Assembly (NCBI GenBank): GCA_016711405.1
Contig: JADJSZ010000038.1
Coordinates: forward strand, 1 to 64,000
DNA length: 64,000 bases
Source: Candidatus Hadersleviella danica
GTDB lineage: Bacteria > Chloroflexota > Anaerolineae > Promineifilales > Promineifilaceae
Direction: 5' to 3'
The notes beneath the pieces are model-generated. The model saw nothing but the letters and a program-made list of their open reading frames with translations. It did not search any database and was not told where the DNA came from. Positions 34,683-44,151 of the stretch are shown piece by piece (the first letter of the stretch is position 1; each line of letters opens with the position of its first letter). Made by a program: the position numbers and the translations under genes.

Positions 34683-34717
34683 GTCGGTTATAATCACTAA
34701 AATCCTTTATGAACTGG

Positions 34718-34776
34718 GTTACGGGTTACAAGTTAAACATTGCTGACCACCTGTAACTTGTAACTTGTAACAAAAA
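34718..34776. repeat. GTAACTT heptamers, inverted
   Basis: GGTTACGGGTTACAAGTTA and TGTAACTTGTAACTTGTAAC form a hairpin in the acnA leader. Confidence 0.65.
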
Positions 34777-34802
34777 CCTATCACCCCCCAAAGAGGTACC
34801 CC

Positions 34803-37502
34803 ATGACAAATTTAGATTTTTTTAAGGCGAAAGCGGCCTTTCCCGGCCGTGCTAATACCGTTTATTATCGCTTGGCCAAATTGCAAGAAGATGGCATCGC
34901 CGACATCGGCCGTTTGCCCTTCTCCATCCGCATCCTGTTGGAAGCGGTGCTACGCAACTGCGACGACTACATCGTCACCCCCGCCGATGTGCAAAAATTG
35001 GCCAACTGGGAGGCCAACGGCGAGCGGGAAGAGGTGGCCTTTATGCCCGGCCGTGTCATTTTGCAAGACTTTACGGGTGTGCCGGCCGTCGTAGACTTGG
35101 CCGCCTTGCGTTCCGCCATGTCCCGGTTGGGCGGCGACCCCAAGAAGGTGAACCCGCAAGTGCCTGTGGATTTAGTCATTGACCATTCGGTGCAGGTGGA
35201 TGCGTTCGGCTCGGCCGCCGCACTCTTCATCAACGCCGAATTTGAGTTCGAGCGCAACCGGGAGCGGTACGAGTTCCTCAAATGGGGCAAAGAGGCGTTC
35301 GAGAATTTCAGCGTTGTGCCCCCCGCCACTGGCATTGTCCACCAAGTCAACCTCGAGTATTTGGCCAAGGTGGCCATGACCCAAACGGCCGACGGCGAAA
35401 CAGCCATCTTCCCCGATAGCGTGGTCGGCACCGACAGCCATACCACCATGATTAACGGCCTCGGCGTGTTGGGGTGGGGCGTGGGCGGTATCGAAGCGGA
35501 GGCGGTCATGCTAGGGCAACCCATCTACATGCTGACCCCCGATGTGGTGGGTTTTAAGATGACGGGCAAATTGCCCGAAGGCACCACGGCCACCGATTTG
35601 GTGCTGACAGTAACCCAACTGTTGCGCAAGAAGGGTGTGGTGGGCAAATTTGTGGAGTTTTACGGCCCCGGCGTGCCCACCATGAACGTGGCCGACCGGG
35701 CGACCATCGCCAACATGGCCCCCGAGTATGGGGCAACGTGTGGCTTCTTCCCCGTGGATCAGCAGACATTGGTTTACTTGCGCCAAACGGGGCGCTCGGC
35801 CGACCTTGTAGCTGATGTGGAGCAGTACGCCAAACTCAACCACATGTGGTATGACCCCAGCCAGCCCGACCCCGAGTTCAGCGACACGTTAGAACTCGAT
35901 TTGTCTACGGTGGTGCCGAGTTTGGCGGGGCCAAAACGGCCGCAAGACCTCATCCCCCTGAGCGAGATGAAGCAACAATACCGCGCCTCCCTCTTGGCTC
36001 CCGTCGGCCCCAAAGGGCTGGGGCTGAAAGAGGTGGATTTAGGGCGCACGGGCACGTATCGCAACGGGACTGAGTTCGCCATGAAACATGGCGATGTGGT
36101 CATTGCGGCCATCACCAGTTGCACCAACACCTCCAACCCCAGCGTGATGCTGGCGGCGGGGTTGGTGGCTAAAAAAGCTGTCGAAAAGGGGTTGCGGGTT
36201 AAGCCCTATGTCAAAACGAGTTTGGCTCCCGGCTCCAAAGTTGTGACCGATTATTTGGAGCAGGCGGGTTTGGTGCCCTATTTGGATGCGCTGGGCTTCC
36301 AGACCGTCGGCTATGGTTGCACGACGTGCATCGGCAACTCGGGGCCGTTGCCCGATGCGGTGGTGAATGCCATCCAAGAGGGGGATTTGGTCGTTTCGTC
36401 GGTGCTGAGCGGCAACCGCAACTTTGAGGGGCGGGTGCACCCGCTGACCAAGACGAACTTTTTGGCCAGCCCACCGCTGGTGGTGGCTTATGCGTTGGCG
36501 GGCACAACCGATATTGATTTGCTGACCGAACCCATCGGCACGAGCGAGGCGGGGGAGGCGGTGTACCTGAAGGATATTTGGCCGACCACGGCCGAAATCC
36601 AAGAGGCTGTGACCTCGGCCGTGAAGCCCGCTTTCTTTGCCAACCAATACGGCACTGTCGCTTCGTCCAACGAGACATGGAACGCCATCCCCACGGCCAG
36701 CAGTGAGATTTACCCGTGGGACGAAAGCTCCACCTATATCCAAGAGCCACCCTTCTTTATTGACATGGCTCCCGAGCCAGCCCCGATTGGCAACATTGCG
36801 GCCGCACGGGTGCTCATCAAAGCAGGCGATTCGGTGACCACAGACCATATCTCGCCAGCGGGGTCTATCTCGCGCAACAGCCCAGCGGCCGAATATCTGA
36901 TGGCCAACGGCGTGGAACCACGCGATTTCAACTCCTACGGCTCTCGCCGGGGCAACGACCGCGTGATGACACGGGGCACGTTTGCCAACATCCGCTTCCG
37001 CAACCACATGGCGCCGGGGACAGAAGGGGGGTTGACGACCCACTTGCCCACCAACGAAGTGACGACCATCTACGAAGCGTCTCTGCGCTACAAAGAAGCG
37101 GGCACGCCGCTGGTAATTATCGCGGGGAATGATTACGGCATGGGTAGCTCCCGCGACTGGGCGGCCAAGGGGGCATTGCTCCTCGGGGTACGCTTGGTGA
37201 TTGCCCAAAGCTACGAGCGCATTCACCGCTCCAATTTGGTGGGGATGGGGGTGTTGCCGCTCCAGTTTAAGGCGGGTGAGACGCTGGACACCTATGGGCT
37301 GGATGGCTCGGAGGTGTATGAGACGGTGAATTTGACGGATGCTGTCACGCCAGGCGAGATGATTGTGGTGCGGGCGACCAAGGGGGATGGCACGGCCGTT
37401 CTCTTTGAGGCTCATTGCCGCATTGATACGCCAGTAGAGGTGGATTACTACCGCAACGGGGGCATTTTGCACACGGTGTTGCGGAAGATGTTAAAAGGGT
37501 AG
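34803..37502 (+). CDS. acnA: Aconitate hydratase A
   Basis: TCA-cycle isomerisation of citrate and isocitrate through cis-aconitate. 899 aa, full length for the AcnA/IRP family. Fe-S ligands: TSCTNTSNPSVM (first Cys, about 440) and the pair in VGYGCTTCIGNSGPL (about 506-509). Also DSHTTMINGLGVLGWGVGGIEAE, PAGSISRNSPA in the swivel region and GNDYGMGSSRDWAAKG in domain 4. AGAGG about 10 bases before ATG 34803. It has its own terminator, into which a MITE has inserted. Confidence 0.97.
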   Translation: MTNLDFFKAKAAFPGRANTVYYRLAKLQEDGIADIGRLPFSIRILLEAVLRNCDDYIVTPADVQKLANWEANGEREEVAFMPGRVILQDFTGVPAVVDLAALRSAMSRLGGDPKKVNPQVPVDLVIDHSVQVDAFGSAAALFINAEFEFERNRERYEFLKWGKEAFENFSVVPPATGIVHQVNLEYLAKVAMTQTADGETAIFPDSVVGTDSHTTMINGLGVLGWGVGGIEAEAVMLGQPIYMLTPDVVGFKMTGKLPEGTTATDLVLTVTQLLRKKGVVGKFVEFYGPGVPTMNVADRATIANMAPEYGATCGFFPVDQQTLVYLRQTGRSADLVADVEQYAKLNHMWYDPSQPDPEFSDTLELDLSTVVPSLAGPKRPQDLIPLSEMKQQYRASLLAPVGPKGLGLKEVDLGRTGTYRNGTEFAMKHGDVVIAAITSCTNTSNPSVMLAAGLVAKKAVEKGLRVKPYVKTSLAPGSKVVTDYLEQAGLVPYLDALGFQTVGYGCTTCIGNSGPLPDAVVNAIQEGDLVVSSVLSGNRNFEGRVHPLTKTNFLASPPLVVAYALAGTTDIDLLTEPIGTSEAGEAVYLKDIWPTTAEIQEAVTSAVKPAFFANQYGTVASSNETWNAIPTASSEIYPWDESSTYIQEPPFFIDMAPEPAPIGNIAAARVLIKAGDSVTTDHISPAGSISRNSPAAEYLMANGVEPRDFNSYGSRRGNDRVMTRGTFANIRFRNHMAPGTEGGLTTHLPTNEVTTIYEASLRYKEAGTPLVIIAGNDYGMGSSRDWAAKGALLLGVRLVIAQSYERIHRSNLVGMGVLPLQFKAGETLDTYGLDGSEVYETVNLTDAVTPGEMIVVRATKGDGTAVLFEAHCRIDTPVEVDYYRNGGILHTVLRKMLKG

Positions 37503-37524
37503 GCAGAGCCACGTTCGCCCAAAA

Positions 37525-37556
37525 GAGAGGTACTGGTTTCAGTACCTCTTTTTTTT
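37525..37556 (+). terminator. Rho-independent terminator of acnA
   Basis: Stem AGAGGTACTG / CAGTACCTCT with loop GTTT, then eight T (37549-37556). The T-tract is the left target-site duplication of the MITE that follows. Confidence 0.93.
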
Positions 37557-37738
37557 CTATCTATTACCCACATCTTTTGTACCTCGAGGGATGACCTCTA
37601 ATTTTTATTGCAAAGGCGCGAAGGCGCAAAGGGTTTTGCAGTAGATTAGCTCTCGAGGTCAAAAATCAAGCCTAGGGCTAATAGCCCGTCTCATACCAGC
37701 CTAGGGTGAAGCCCTAAGGAGATGTGGGTAATAGATAG
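37557..37738. mobile_element. MITE-like element, 182 bp, with 19-bp perfect inverted ends
   Basis: Terminal inverted repeats CTATCTATTACCCACATCT (37557-37575) and AGATGTGGGTAATAGATAG (37720-37738) are perfect. Both sides are flanked by CTCTTTTTTT, consistent with a roughly 10-base target duplication. The inside has no gene but includes AGCCTAGGGCTAATAGCCC and ACCAGCCTAGGGTGAAGCC words and a GCAAAGGCGC word. It probably moved with a transposase encoded elsewhere. Confidence 0.8.
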
Positions 37739-37756
37739 CTCTTTTTTTGCATGTTG

Positions 37757-39216
37757 CTAAAGGCGAATGACCCCGTAAGCCAGCACGGCCGCTTGCTCCT
37801 CTAAAAATTGCTCTTGCACCCCCAACAACCCGCTCAGTGGGTCAAGCGATAAACATAGGAGAGGTGCGCCACTGGCGTTGTGACAGGGCACGGCCGTGGA
37901 AGGAAACCCTGCGCCCAGTGGAAAATCAGCCGCAATTTTTTCAGCCACATCGGGCTGGGCAAGGGCAATAAGGAGTTGGGTACGGCCGAGTAGCGGCCAA
38001 GCAGGGCGTGGCACAAATTGGGGGAAAATGGTTTGCACCATGCGCTCCGCCAAATCGGCCGCACCTTGTCCCTCCGCCAGCCAGCCCGAAAGGAACGAAG
38101 GGTAAGCCGAAATCCACTTGACACCTTTTAGGGCATTGACCACTGTTTCCCATTGCCCTGCCTCAGCACAGGTGAGACAAAAGTCAATACGGCCGACCAT
38201 GAGGTGGAAAAGACGCTTGGCGGGAGTTGTGGGCGGGGGAAAATGGGTTCGGCCGTGGGCATCTCTCCCACAGAGCCACGTCCCAGCGGCCGTCCTGTGG
38301 CCACCTCCCAAAAATGGATGGTTCCATCGCCGAGCAAACTGGCCAGAACATACCCTTGGGGGTCGAAGGCCAAATAGGTGACGGGCGCGGCCGTGGGGAA
38401 AACTTGCCACACCCGCCCTTCTGAATTGGTGGGTGAGGCGGCACGGACATCAATCAGCCGCCAGCCGTGCAAAAGTGGCTCGGCGATGGGCATTTGGTTG
38501 GCGGCAATAAGCCACGACCAGCGGGGATGAACGGCCACCACTGTCCCACCGCCATTACCCACATAAATCGTGTCCCGCACCTGATTGGCCTGTAAATCAT
38601 AGCGCGTGAAGTTGTTTTGGTCGCAACTGAGAAGCAAATGATGGTTGGGGGCAAAATAAAGGGGGGGAATGGAGAGATGGCGCGTAGCAGGGAAGCCTGT
38701 CGAACGATAAGAAGCATGTTCGCCAAAGTTGGCTAAACGGCCGAATGCGGTCTCGTAACTAAAATCTCCCCCATAAACGGTGTAAGCGATGGTCTGTTGA
38801 TTAGGCACAATCGCCCAATTCTCAATTTCATCACTACCGCCAATCCCTAGGCGAATCTTTTGGGTGGGCAAGCGGCCGAACACATCACCCACCAACAAGG
38901 TGTTGGGGCTGGCTTTTGGCTCAATGTAGACGACAAATCGCACATGGGAGGGAAAATGGTCGGGATTGAGCGTTTCAAGGGGGACGGAACGGCCGTCGGC
39001 CACAGCCCATGCCGCAAATTGCTCAGCCTCTATTTGGGTTAGAAAGACATCGCCCGCCTCATCGTGACCTAAAAAGCGGCCGTCGCATACATAATGGAGC
39101 TGACCAGTCAGCCAATTCCATGCGTGTACGGCCGTGGTGGTCGCCTGCCATAAAAGAGGCGGCCGTGGAGCGAACTGCAATTGGATAAATTGAGGTTGCT
39201 GTTTCCGCATAAGCAT
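37757..39216 (-). CDS. WD40-like beta-propeller protein (frameshifted)
   Basis: 486 aa after repair, without a signal peptide. Blade-like repeats: WQATTTAVHAWNWLTGQL, GGTVVAVHPRWSWLIAANQM, and the clear WD40 end VTYLAFDPQGYVLASLLGDGTIHFWEVATGRPLG. The C-terminal 150 residues (RLFHLMVGRIDFCLTC, LEEQAAVLAYGV) are non-repetitive. The reading frame changes near 38235, where one extra G in the plus-strand GGGGG (38235-38239) restores it. Probable cytoplasmic protein-binding scaffold, function unknown. Start MLMRKQ or MRKQ (39210) cannot be decided. Confidence 0.75.
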
Positions 39217-39330
39217 GACCCTAAGAATTTGCCTTGTTGTGTTTTGTTGCCTCTTTGTTGTTTAATACCACTTGTCACTATACCACCAATCAGTGAGCCT
39301 ACGAATCGTGCTGAAACTAAGGAGTGTGCG

Positions 39331-40893
39331 ATGAACCGCCAAACTGTGCTTGTGGGATGTTTAGTAACGTTGCTTTTCGCCTTGCTGTGGGAACGCCGTG
39401 CGGATGTATGGCCATTTATTAACACCACCCCAGCCTATGCCCAAACGGGCGTAGCCACCCCAACCCTCAGCCCCGAAGCGGCCGTGGGTACGGGTTTCAC
39501 CTATCAGGGTCAACTGACCAGCGGGGGCACCACTGTCAATGATACGTGCGATTTTGAGTTTAGGCTTTTTGATGCGGCCAGTGGGGGCACGCAACAGGGA
39601 AGCACCTTGACCAGTAGCGGGGTGGGTGTGGCCAATGGGTTGTTCACAGTTAGTTTGGATTTTGGAGCGGGCCACTTTTTGGGGCAGGCGCGATGGCTGG
39701 AAGCGGCCGTGCGTTGCCCTGTAGGGAGTGGCGGCTTCACCACCCTTAGCCCTCGCCAAGCCCTTTCCCCCACCCCCAATGCCCTCTTTGCCGCTGGTGC
39801 AGGGACTTTGGTACACCCCGGCTTTACCATGTTTGCCCCCGATACCGCCACCGATACAGGCTTATTTCCCTCGGTGGCCATTGGGCGGGATGGTTTGCCC
39901 CTTATCGCTTATCGCAAAGCAACAGGGAGCGTTTTACAGGTGGCACACTGCCACGATATGGCCTGTAGCACAGCCACGGTTACCACGTTGGCGGGTACTA
40001 CCTTGATTAGCGGCATTCCCAATATCGCCATTGGGTCAGATGGGCTTGGCATCATTAGCTATTATGATGACACAAACGATGATTTGCGCGTGGCGCATTG
40101 TAGCAACGTCGCTTGCACGGAAATGACCACGGCTCTCGTAGACGCTCTTAACAATGTGGGGTTGCAAAGTGCCATTGCCATTGGCACCGATGGCTTTCCC
40201 CTCATCGCTTACATAGATTCCACGGGTGGCAATCTCAAAGTCGCCCACTGCCAAAATGTGCTTTGCACCGCCTCGTCCACGGCCACGGTGGATAACAGTG
40301 CCGATTTTGTGGGCAGTAACCCCTCAATTGTCATTGGCGCCGATGGGTTGGGGTTAATTTCGTATGCAAACAGTCCCACCAGAGATTTGAAGGTGGCGCA
40401 TTGCAACACCATTGTTTGCTCGGCCGCGACAATTTCCTCCCATGATACGGCTAATGTCGTTGGGTTTAATAGCTCGATTACCATTGGGGCAGATGGGTTG
40501 GGGATTATTTCCTACCAAAATGATGGCTCGGGCGATCTAAAAGTCGCCCATTGCTCTAATTTTAATTGCACCACCTCGACCGTGACTACGCTTTTTAGCA
40601 CGGGTGAAGTGGGATTTTCGACCTCTATTACGATGGCGCCAGATGGGTATGCAATTATTGCCTATCAAGATGCTACCAACGGCGATTTGCGGGTGACGCG
40701 CTGTGCGCTCGTATTGTGCAACAGCTCCACCCATGCGATTCCAGATGCAAGTGGCAATGTCGGCCAAGGAACAGACATCACCATTGGCGCCGATGGCTTG
40801 CCGTTGATTGTTTACTATGACGACACGAATGGCGATTTAAGGGTTATCCATTGTGCAGATTTGTTCTGCCATCCCCATGCCAGCCGACCTTAG
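39331..40893 (+). CDS. Exported repeat protein with Cys-paired beta repeats
   Basis: 520 aa. N-terminal signal (VLVGCLVTLLFALLW...AYAQT). Residues 55-160 resemble the tail-fibre/collar-like domain common in exported proteins (FTYQGQLTSGGTTVNDTCDFEFRLFD...LSPRQALSPTPNALFA). Then about seven repeats of roughly 49 residues follow the pattern SIxIGxDGLGIISYxD....DLKVAHCxNxxCT, each with a Cys pair 5 residues apart, suggesting one disulfide per blade of a seven-bladed propeller. An AAGGAG lies before ATG 39331. Next gene 9 bases downstream. Role unknown; probably cell-surface. Confidence 0.85.
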   Translation: MNRQTVLVGCLVTLLFALLWERRADVWPFINTTPAYAQTGVATPTLSPEAAVGTGFTYQGQLTSGGTTVNDTCDFEFRLFDAASGGTQQGSTLTSSGVGVANGLFTVSLDFGAGHFLGQARWLEAAVRCPVGSGGFTTLSPRQALSPTPNALFAAGAGTLVHPGFTMFAPDTATDTGLFPSVAIGRDGLPLIAYRKATGSVLQVAHCHDMACSTATVTTLAGTTLISGIPNIAIGSDGLGIISYYDDTNDDLRVAHCSNVACTEMTTALVDALNNVGLQSAIAIGTDGFPLIAYIDSTGGNLKVAHCQNVLCTASSTATVDNSADFVGSNPSIVIGADGLGLISYANSPTRDLKVAHCNTIVCSAATISSHDTANVVGFNSSITIGADGLGIISYQNDGSGDLKVAHCSNFNCTTSTVTTLFSTGEVGFSTSITMAPDGYAIIAYQDATNGDLRVTRCALVLCNSSTHAIPDASGNVGQGTDITIGADGLPLIVYYDDTNGDLRVIHCADLFCHPHASRP

Positions 40894-40902
40894 GAGGTTC
40901 CC

Positions 40903-41312
40903 ATGCACCGATTTTTTCATTCCCGTTGGGTGGGGGTGTTGTTGGGCGCGGCCGTGGTTTGGCTGGCATGGTGGGGGGTGGGGCAGGTGCGTCAGCTACA
41001 GGCAGAGGGTGGGTTTGATTTGTCGTGGTGGACGGCCGATGGCGGGGGCACGGGGGGTTTTGGCCAGCGGCGGCCGTGACGGCGACGACGGCGACGGCGA
41101 CGCACACGCCCAGCCCATCCCCCACCCCGACGTTGACTTTGACCCCGACGACGGGGCCATCTCCCACGTCCACAGCGACGCATACGCCGGGCCGTCTCCG
41201 ACACCGACGGCAACGCATACACACCAGACGCCGGGTATCTCCCACGCCCACAGCGACAGCTATCCCCGGTCAATTGGTTTATTTGCCGCTTATTGTCACG
41301 GCGGGGCCATAA
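40903..41312 (+). CDS. Short exported Pro/Thr-rich protein ending in YLPLI (frameshifted)
   Basis: AGGAGG lies 8 bases before ATG 40903. The N-terminus is a signal-anchor (WVGVLLGAAVVWLAWWGVG) followed by WWTADGGG. The first frame stops at 41079. Another frame continues with ATATHTPSPSPTPTLTLTP, and a third shift is needed before SPTPTATAIPGQLVYLPLIV. Several indels are therefore present. The Pro/Thr linker and terminal YLPLI resemble exported Chloroflexota proteins. It follows the repeat protein closely and is likely in its operon. Confidence 0.6.
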
Positions 41313-41325
41313 TGGGGTGGGTTTT

Positions 41326-41580
41326 TTAGAGTTGGAGCTTCGTTCCGGGAGGGGGCGGGGGAGAAGAAACGGCCGTTACCCAAATCCCTTCCACGCCCTG
41401 TCCCAGCATAAGCCACCAATTCCTCAATCCCCTCCTTCGTCTCCATTTTCTTTGACCATTCCCACCCTGTCCACTCCTTGCGCCTGCAGGGTAGAAAACA
41501 GTGCGCGAATTTCAGGGTAGGAGGCCAGGGATTCCAAATGCGGTTGCCAAATGGCTCCCTTAGGTGAGCTAGGCCACAAT
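41326..41580 (-). pseudogene. Unrecognised gene remnant
   Basis: A coding-like fragment on the minus strand reads AIWQPHLESLASYPEIRALF and TLQAQGVDRVGMVKENGDEGG, then after a one-base shift LMLGQGVEGIWVTAVSS, ending at 41326. It lacks a start. No family is recognised; it may be the distal part of the disrupted RHS region upstream on the same strand. Confidence 0.35.
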
Positions 41581-41646
41581 TATCATCCAAAATTCATCTC
41601 ACATATGCCACTAAAACCACTAACAATTCTAGTGCAAGAATTCTGT

Positions 41647-42725
41647 TCAAACCTGTAAAATGGTCGCCCAGTCCAAAACCAAGCAAATGGCACAAATGAA
41701 AAAAACATAATTATCTACCGGCCAACCATATAAAGCACGCCCCAAAAATAACAAGGGGGGGTAATGCAAAGCAAAATACCAGATTTTATATCCACCAAAT
41801 CTGACAAAAAGCCAGGCAAATAAAAGGGCACCTAATGTAAAAAGAAAAAAAGTTGCCGTAGAAAAATCTTTCCATGGAATTATCTTACCTAAGCGGCGTA
41901 AATTGCGCGTATTTTGATAAGGATCTTTCCCCAAGAAAACATATACACCATGAAACAGCAGGTGGCACGATTAAATCCCATAAATATGATGTTCCAACTC
42001 CAACAACCACACCCACACCAAATACGACAACGACGGGTGCCCCTGCAACAAGAGTAGCGGCACCCGCCCCTAATCCCCCAGAAGTCAATGCACCAGCACC
42101 TATCACAACTCCTTGAACAGTTTTTTGTTTGCCATTCAAATAGGGATTTTGCGTCATTTCTCGTATATCAAGAAGGGCAAAGGCTAGTTCTATAATTGCC
42201 CCTCCAGCAAATTCCTGTGCAAATTCTCCCGCCAGTAACCTTTAACCCATCATCTAGGCCAAGAACAAAGCTGTGCTGGTTTTGCCCATGTTCAGAATAG
42301 CCCCCGCTTGGTCTTGATAGGTTGCGCGGCCGATAGGCTTAACGGGGTAGCTGATGTGGTGGTTGCGAGGAGTCTTGAAATAATACGGGCGGAATGAAGA
42401 GGAATGCGCTGAACTGTGGACGTTTTTGATGGGGAGTAGCCAGAAACGGCCGTAGCCCGCTGTTTCGGCATACCGCTTTAACCCGTTACCAAAAAAAGCC
42501 CCAATTATCCCTTCGTCACTTTCCCTTTGGTTGTGTCCCATAGATTGGCTTGCAACCACCACCACTATGAGCCGCGTACACCCCCGGCTGGCCAACAGGG
42601 GTGGCGGCGTAGCGGTTGAGGGCTTGGGGGATGGTGGGTGGCGCGGCCGCGCTGTGTGGCTGGAGGGGACGGCCGAGGGCGGGGGCGTAGAAACGGCCGT
42701 CGAGCAGACCAATCATAAACCGCAC
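41647..42725 (-). pseudogene. RHS-repeat core fragment with variable C-terminal region, decayed
   Basis: At 42725 the minus strand reads MIGLLDGRFYAPALGRPLQP...IPQALNRYAATPVGQPGVYA, the end of an RHS-associated core (usual form GARYYDPALGRFLSPD...NRYAYVLNNP). Downstream the frame changes at least three times: RESDEGIIGAFFGNGLKRYA, then LAGEFAQEFAGGAIIELAFALLD and a glycine/valine-rich hydrophobic stretch, then KDPYQNTRNLRRLGKIIPW and membrane-like segments ending at 41647. Variable RHS C-termini are often toxins. The large N-terminal RHS shell is absent. Base composition is more AT-rich than neighbouring genes, suggesting transfer. Confidence 0.55.
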
Positions 42726-42799
42726 CCCCTGTGCAAGGCAAATGTACCCACACGCCTAGCCATACACCACCCACCCAAAACAAGATACAATCACGCTCC

Positions 42800-44097
42800 A
42801 TGCCTCCCCTCTCCCCTGACGAACAACGCGCCCTTGCCGCGCTCGACATGCCCGCCCTGCTCACCACCCTCCACGAATGGGCCAGCATCCCCAGCCTGAA
42901 CGGCACGGCCGCTGAAAACACCATGCAACACCTCGCGGCCGACACCATGCGCCGCCTCGGCCTAGCCGTGGATACATGGACATTTGGCGACGACGACCTG
43001 CGCCACCACCCCGCCTATTGCGCCGAAGTCGCACGGCCGACAGCCGTCGGCGTGGTCGGCTTGCTCGGCGAAGGCGAAGGGCGCTCCCTCATCCTCAACG
43101 GCCACACCGATGTCGTGCCCGCTGGGGATTTGGCGCAGTGGCACTACCCACCGTGGGGGGCAACCATCAACCATGAAGAGGGGCGCATTTACGGCCGAGG
43201 CACACTCGACATGAAAGGCAACCTGCTCTGTGCCCTCTTCGCCGCCAAAGCCATCCAAGATGCGGGGCTGACCCTCAAAGGCAAGCTCATCATCCAAGCG
43301 GTGTTGGGCGAAGAAGATGGCGGGATTGGCACATTGGCCGCCATCGTGCGCGGCTATCGGGCGGATGCGGCCGTGGTTCTCGAACCCACCGAGCTATTCA
43401 TCGCCCCCGCCCAAGCCGGCGCACTCAACTTTCGCCTCACCATTCCCGGCTTGCCCGCCCACGGCGCGTTGCGCTACGAAGGAGTAGACCCACTCGAGAA
43501 GTTTTTGCTCGTTTACCAAAGTTTGCTGGCCTACGAGACCAGTTACAACGCCCAACACCCCCACCCGCTCTTCGCCATCTACCCCACCCCTACCCGCTTT
43601 GCGTAGGAACCATTGCGGGAGGCAACTGGGCCTCCACCGTGGCCGAAAGTTTGCGTTTTGAGGGGCGGCTGGGGGTGGCCATAGACGATACGCCCAAAAA
43701 AGCCCGCGCCCGCTTCGCCCATTTCATCCAGCACCTAAGCCAAACCGACGATTGGCTACGCGCAAACCCGATCCAGCTTGAGTGGTGGGGTGGCCAATTT
43801 GCCCCCGCGCACATCTCGGCCGAGCATCCCATCGCCCAAACCGTCGGCCAAGCGCTCCAAACGCTCACAGGCCAACCACCCACCGTGCAAGGAATGCCCT
43901 ACGGAGCCGACATGCGCCTGCTGGTCAACGAGGCCAACATCCCCACCATCCTGTTCGGCGCAGGCGATGTGCGCCGCGCCCACCAATTCGACGAATCCAC
44001 CCCCACGGCCGACCTCGAAACCCTCGCCCGCACCCTCATCATAACCATTCTGCGCTTCTGCGAAATTAGCCAGTCAGCTAGTCAGCACATCAGCTAG
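42800..44097 (+). CDS. M20-family peptidase/deacylase (ArgE/DapE-like) (frameshifted)
   Basis: 432 aa after repair. Metal motifs: LILNGHTDVVPAGD (His-x-Asp), GRGTLDMKGNLLCALFAAKA (bridging Asp), GEEDGGIGTLAAI (catalytic Glu-Glu), and VVLEPTELFIAPAQAG (second Asp/Glu). The frame is lost at 43587-43590, where CCCC should be CCCCC; then YPLCVGTIAGGNWASTVAE continues to the final His (DVRRAHQFDE). It hydrolyses an N-acyl-amino acid or peptide; exact substrate unknown. ATG 42800 is the first with a full N-terminal helix. Confidence 0.87.
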
Positions 44098-44151
44098 TCA
44101 GCTTCTCCCCCCCTGCCCCCTGCTCCCCCTCTCCCCCTCCCCCCCCACCCC
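44070..44151. repeat. CAGCTAGT octamers and CCCCTGC array
   Basis: Begins inside the M20 C-terminus (ISQSASQHIS), supplies its TAG stop, and continues as CCCCCTGCCCCCTGCTCCCC up to the ATG of the MFS gene. Confidence 0.8.

Noticed and set aside
36039..37472. Long antisense open frame (477 codons) opposite acnA
   Set aside because: A shadow of high-GC codon structure; acnA is unambiguous on the other strand and the antisense product has no recognisable domain.
37557..37738. tRNA or structured RNA gene
   Set aside because: The paired ends are perfect 19-bp inverted repeats with flanking duplication and no cloverleaf; a mobile element explains it better.
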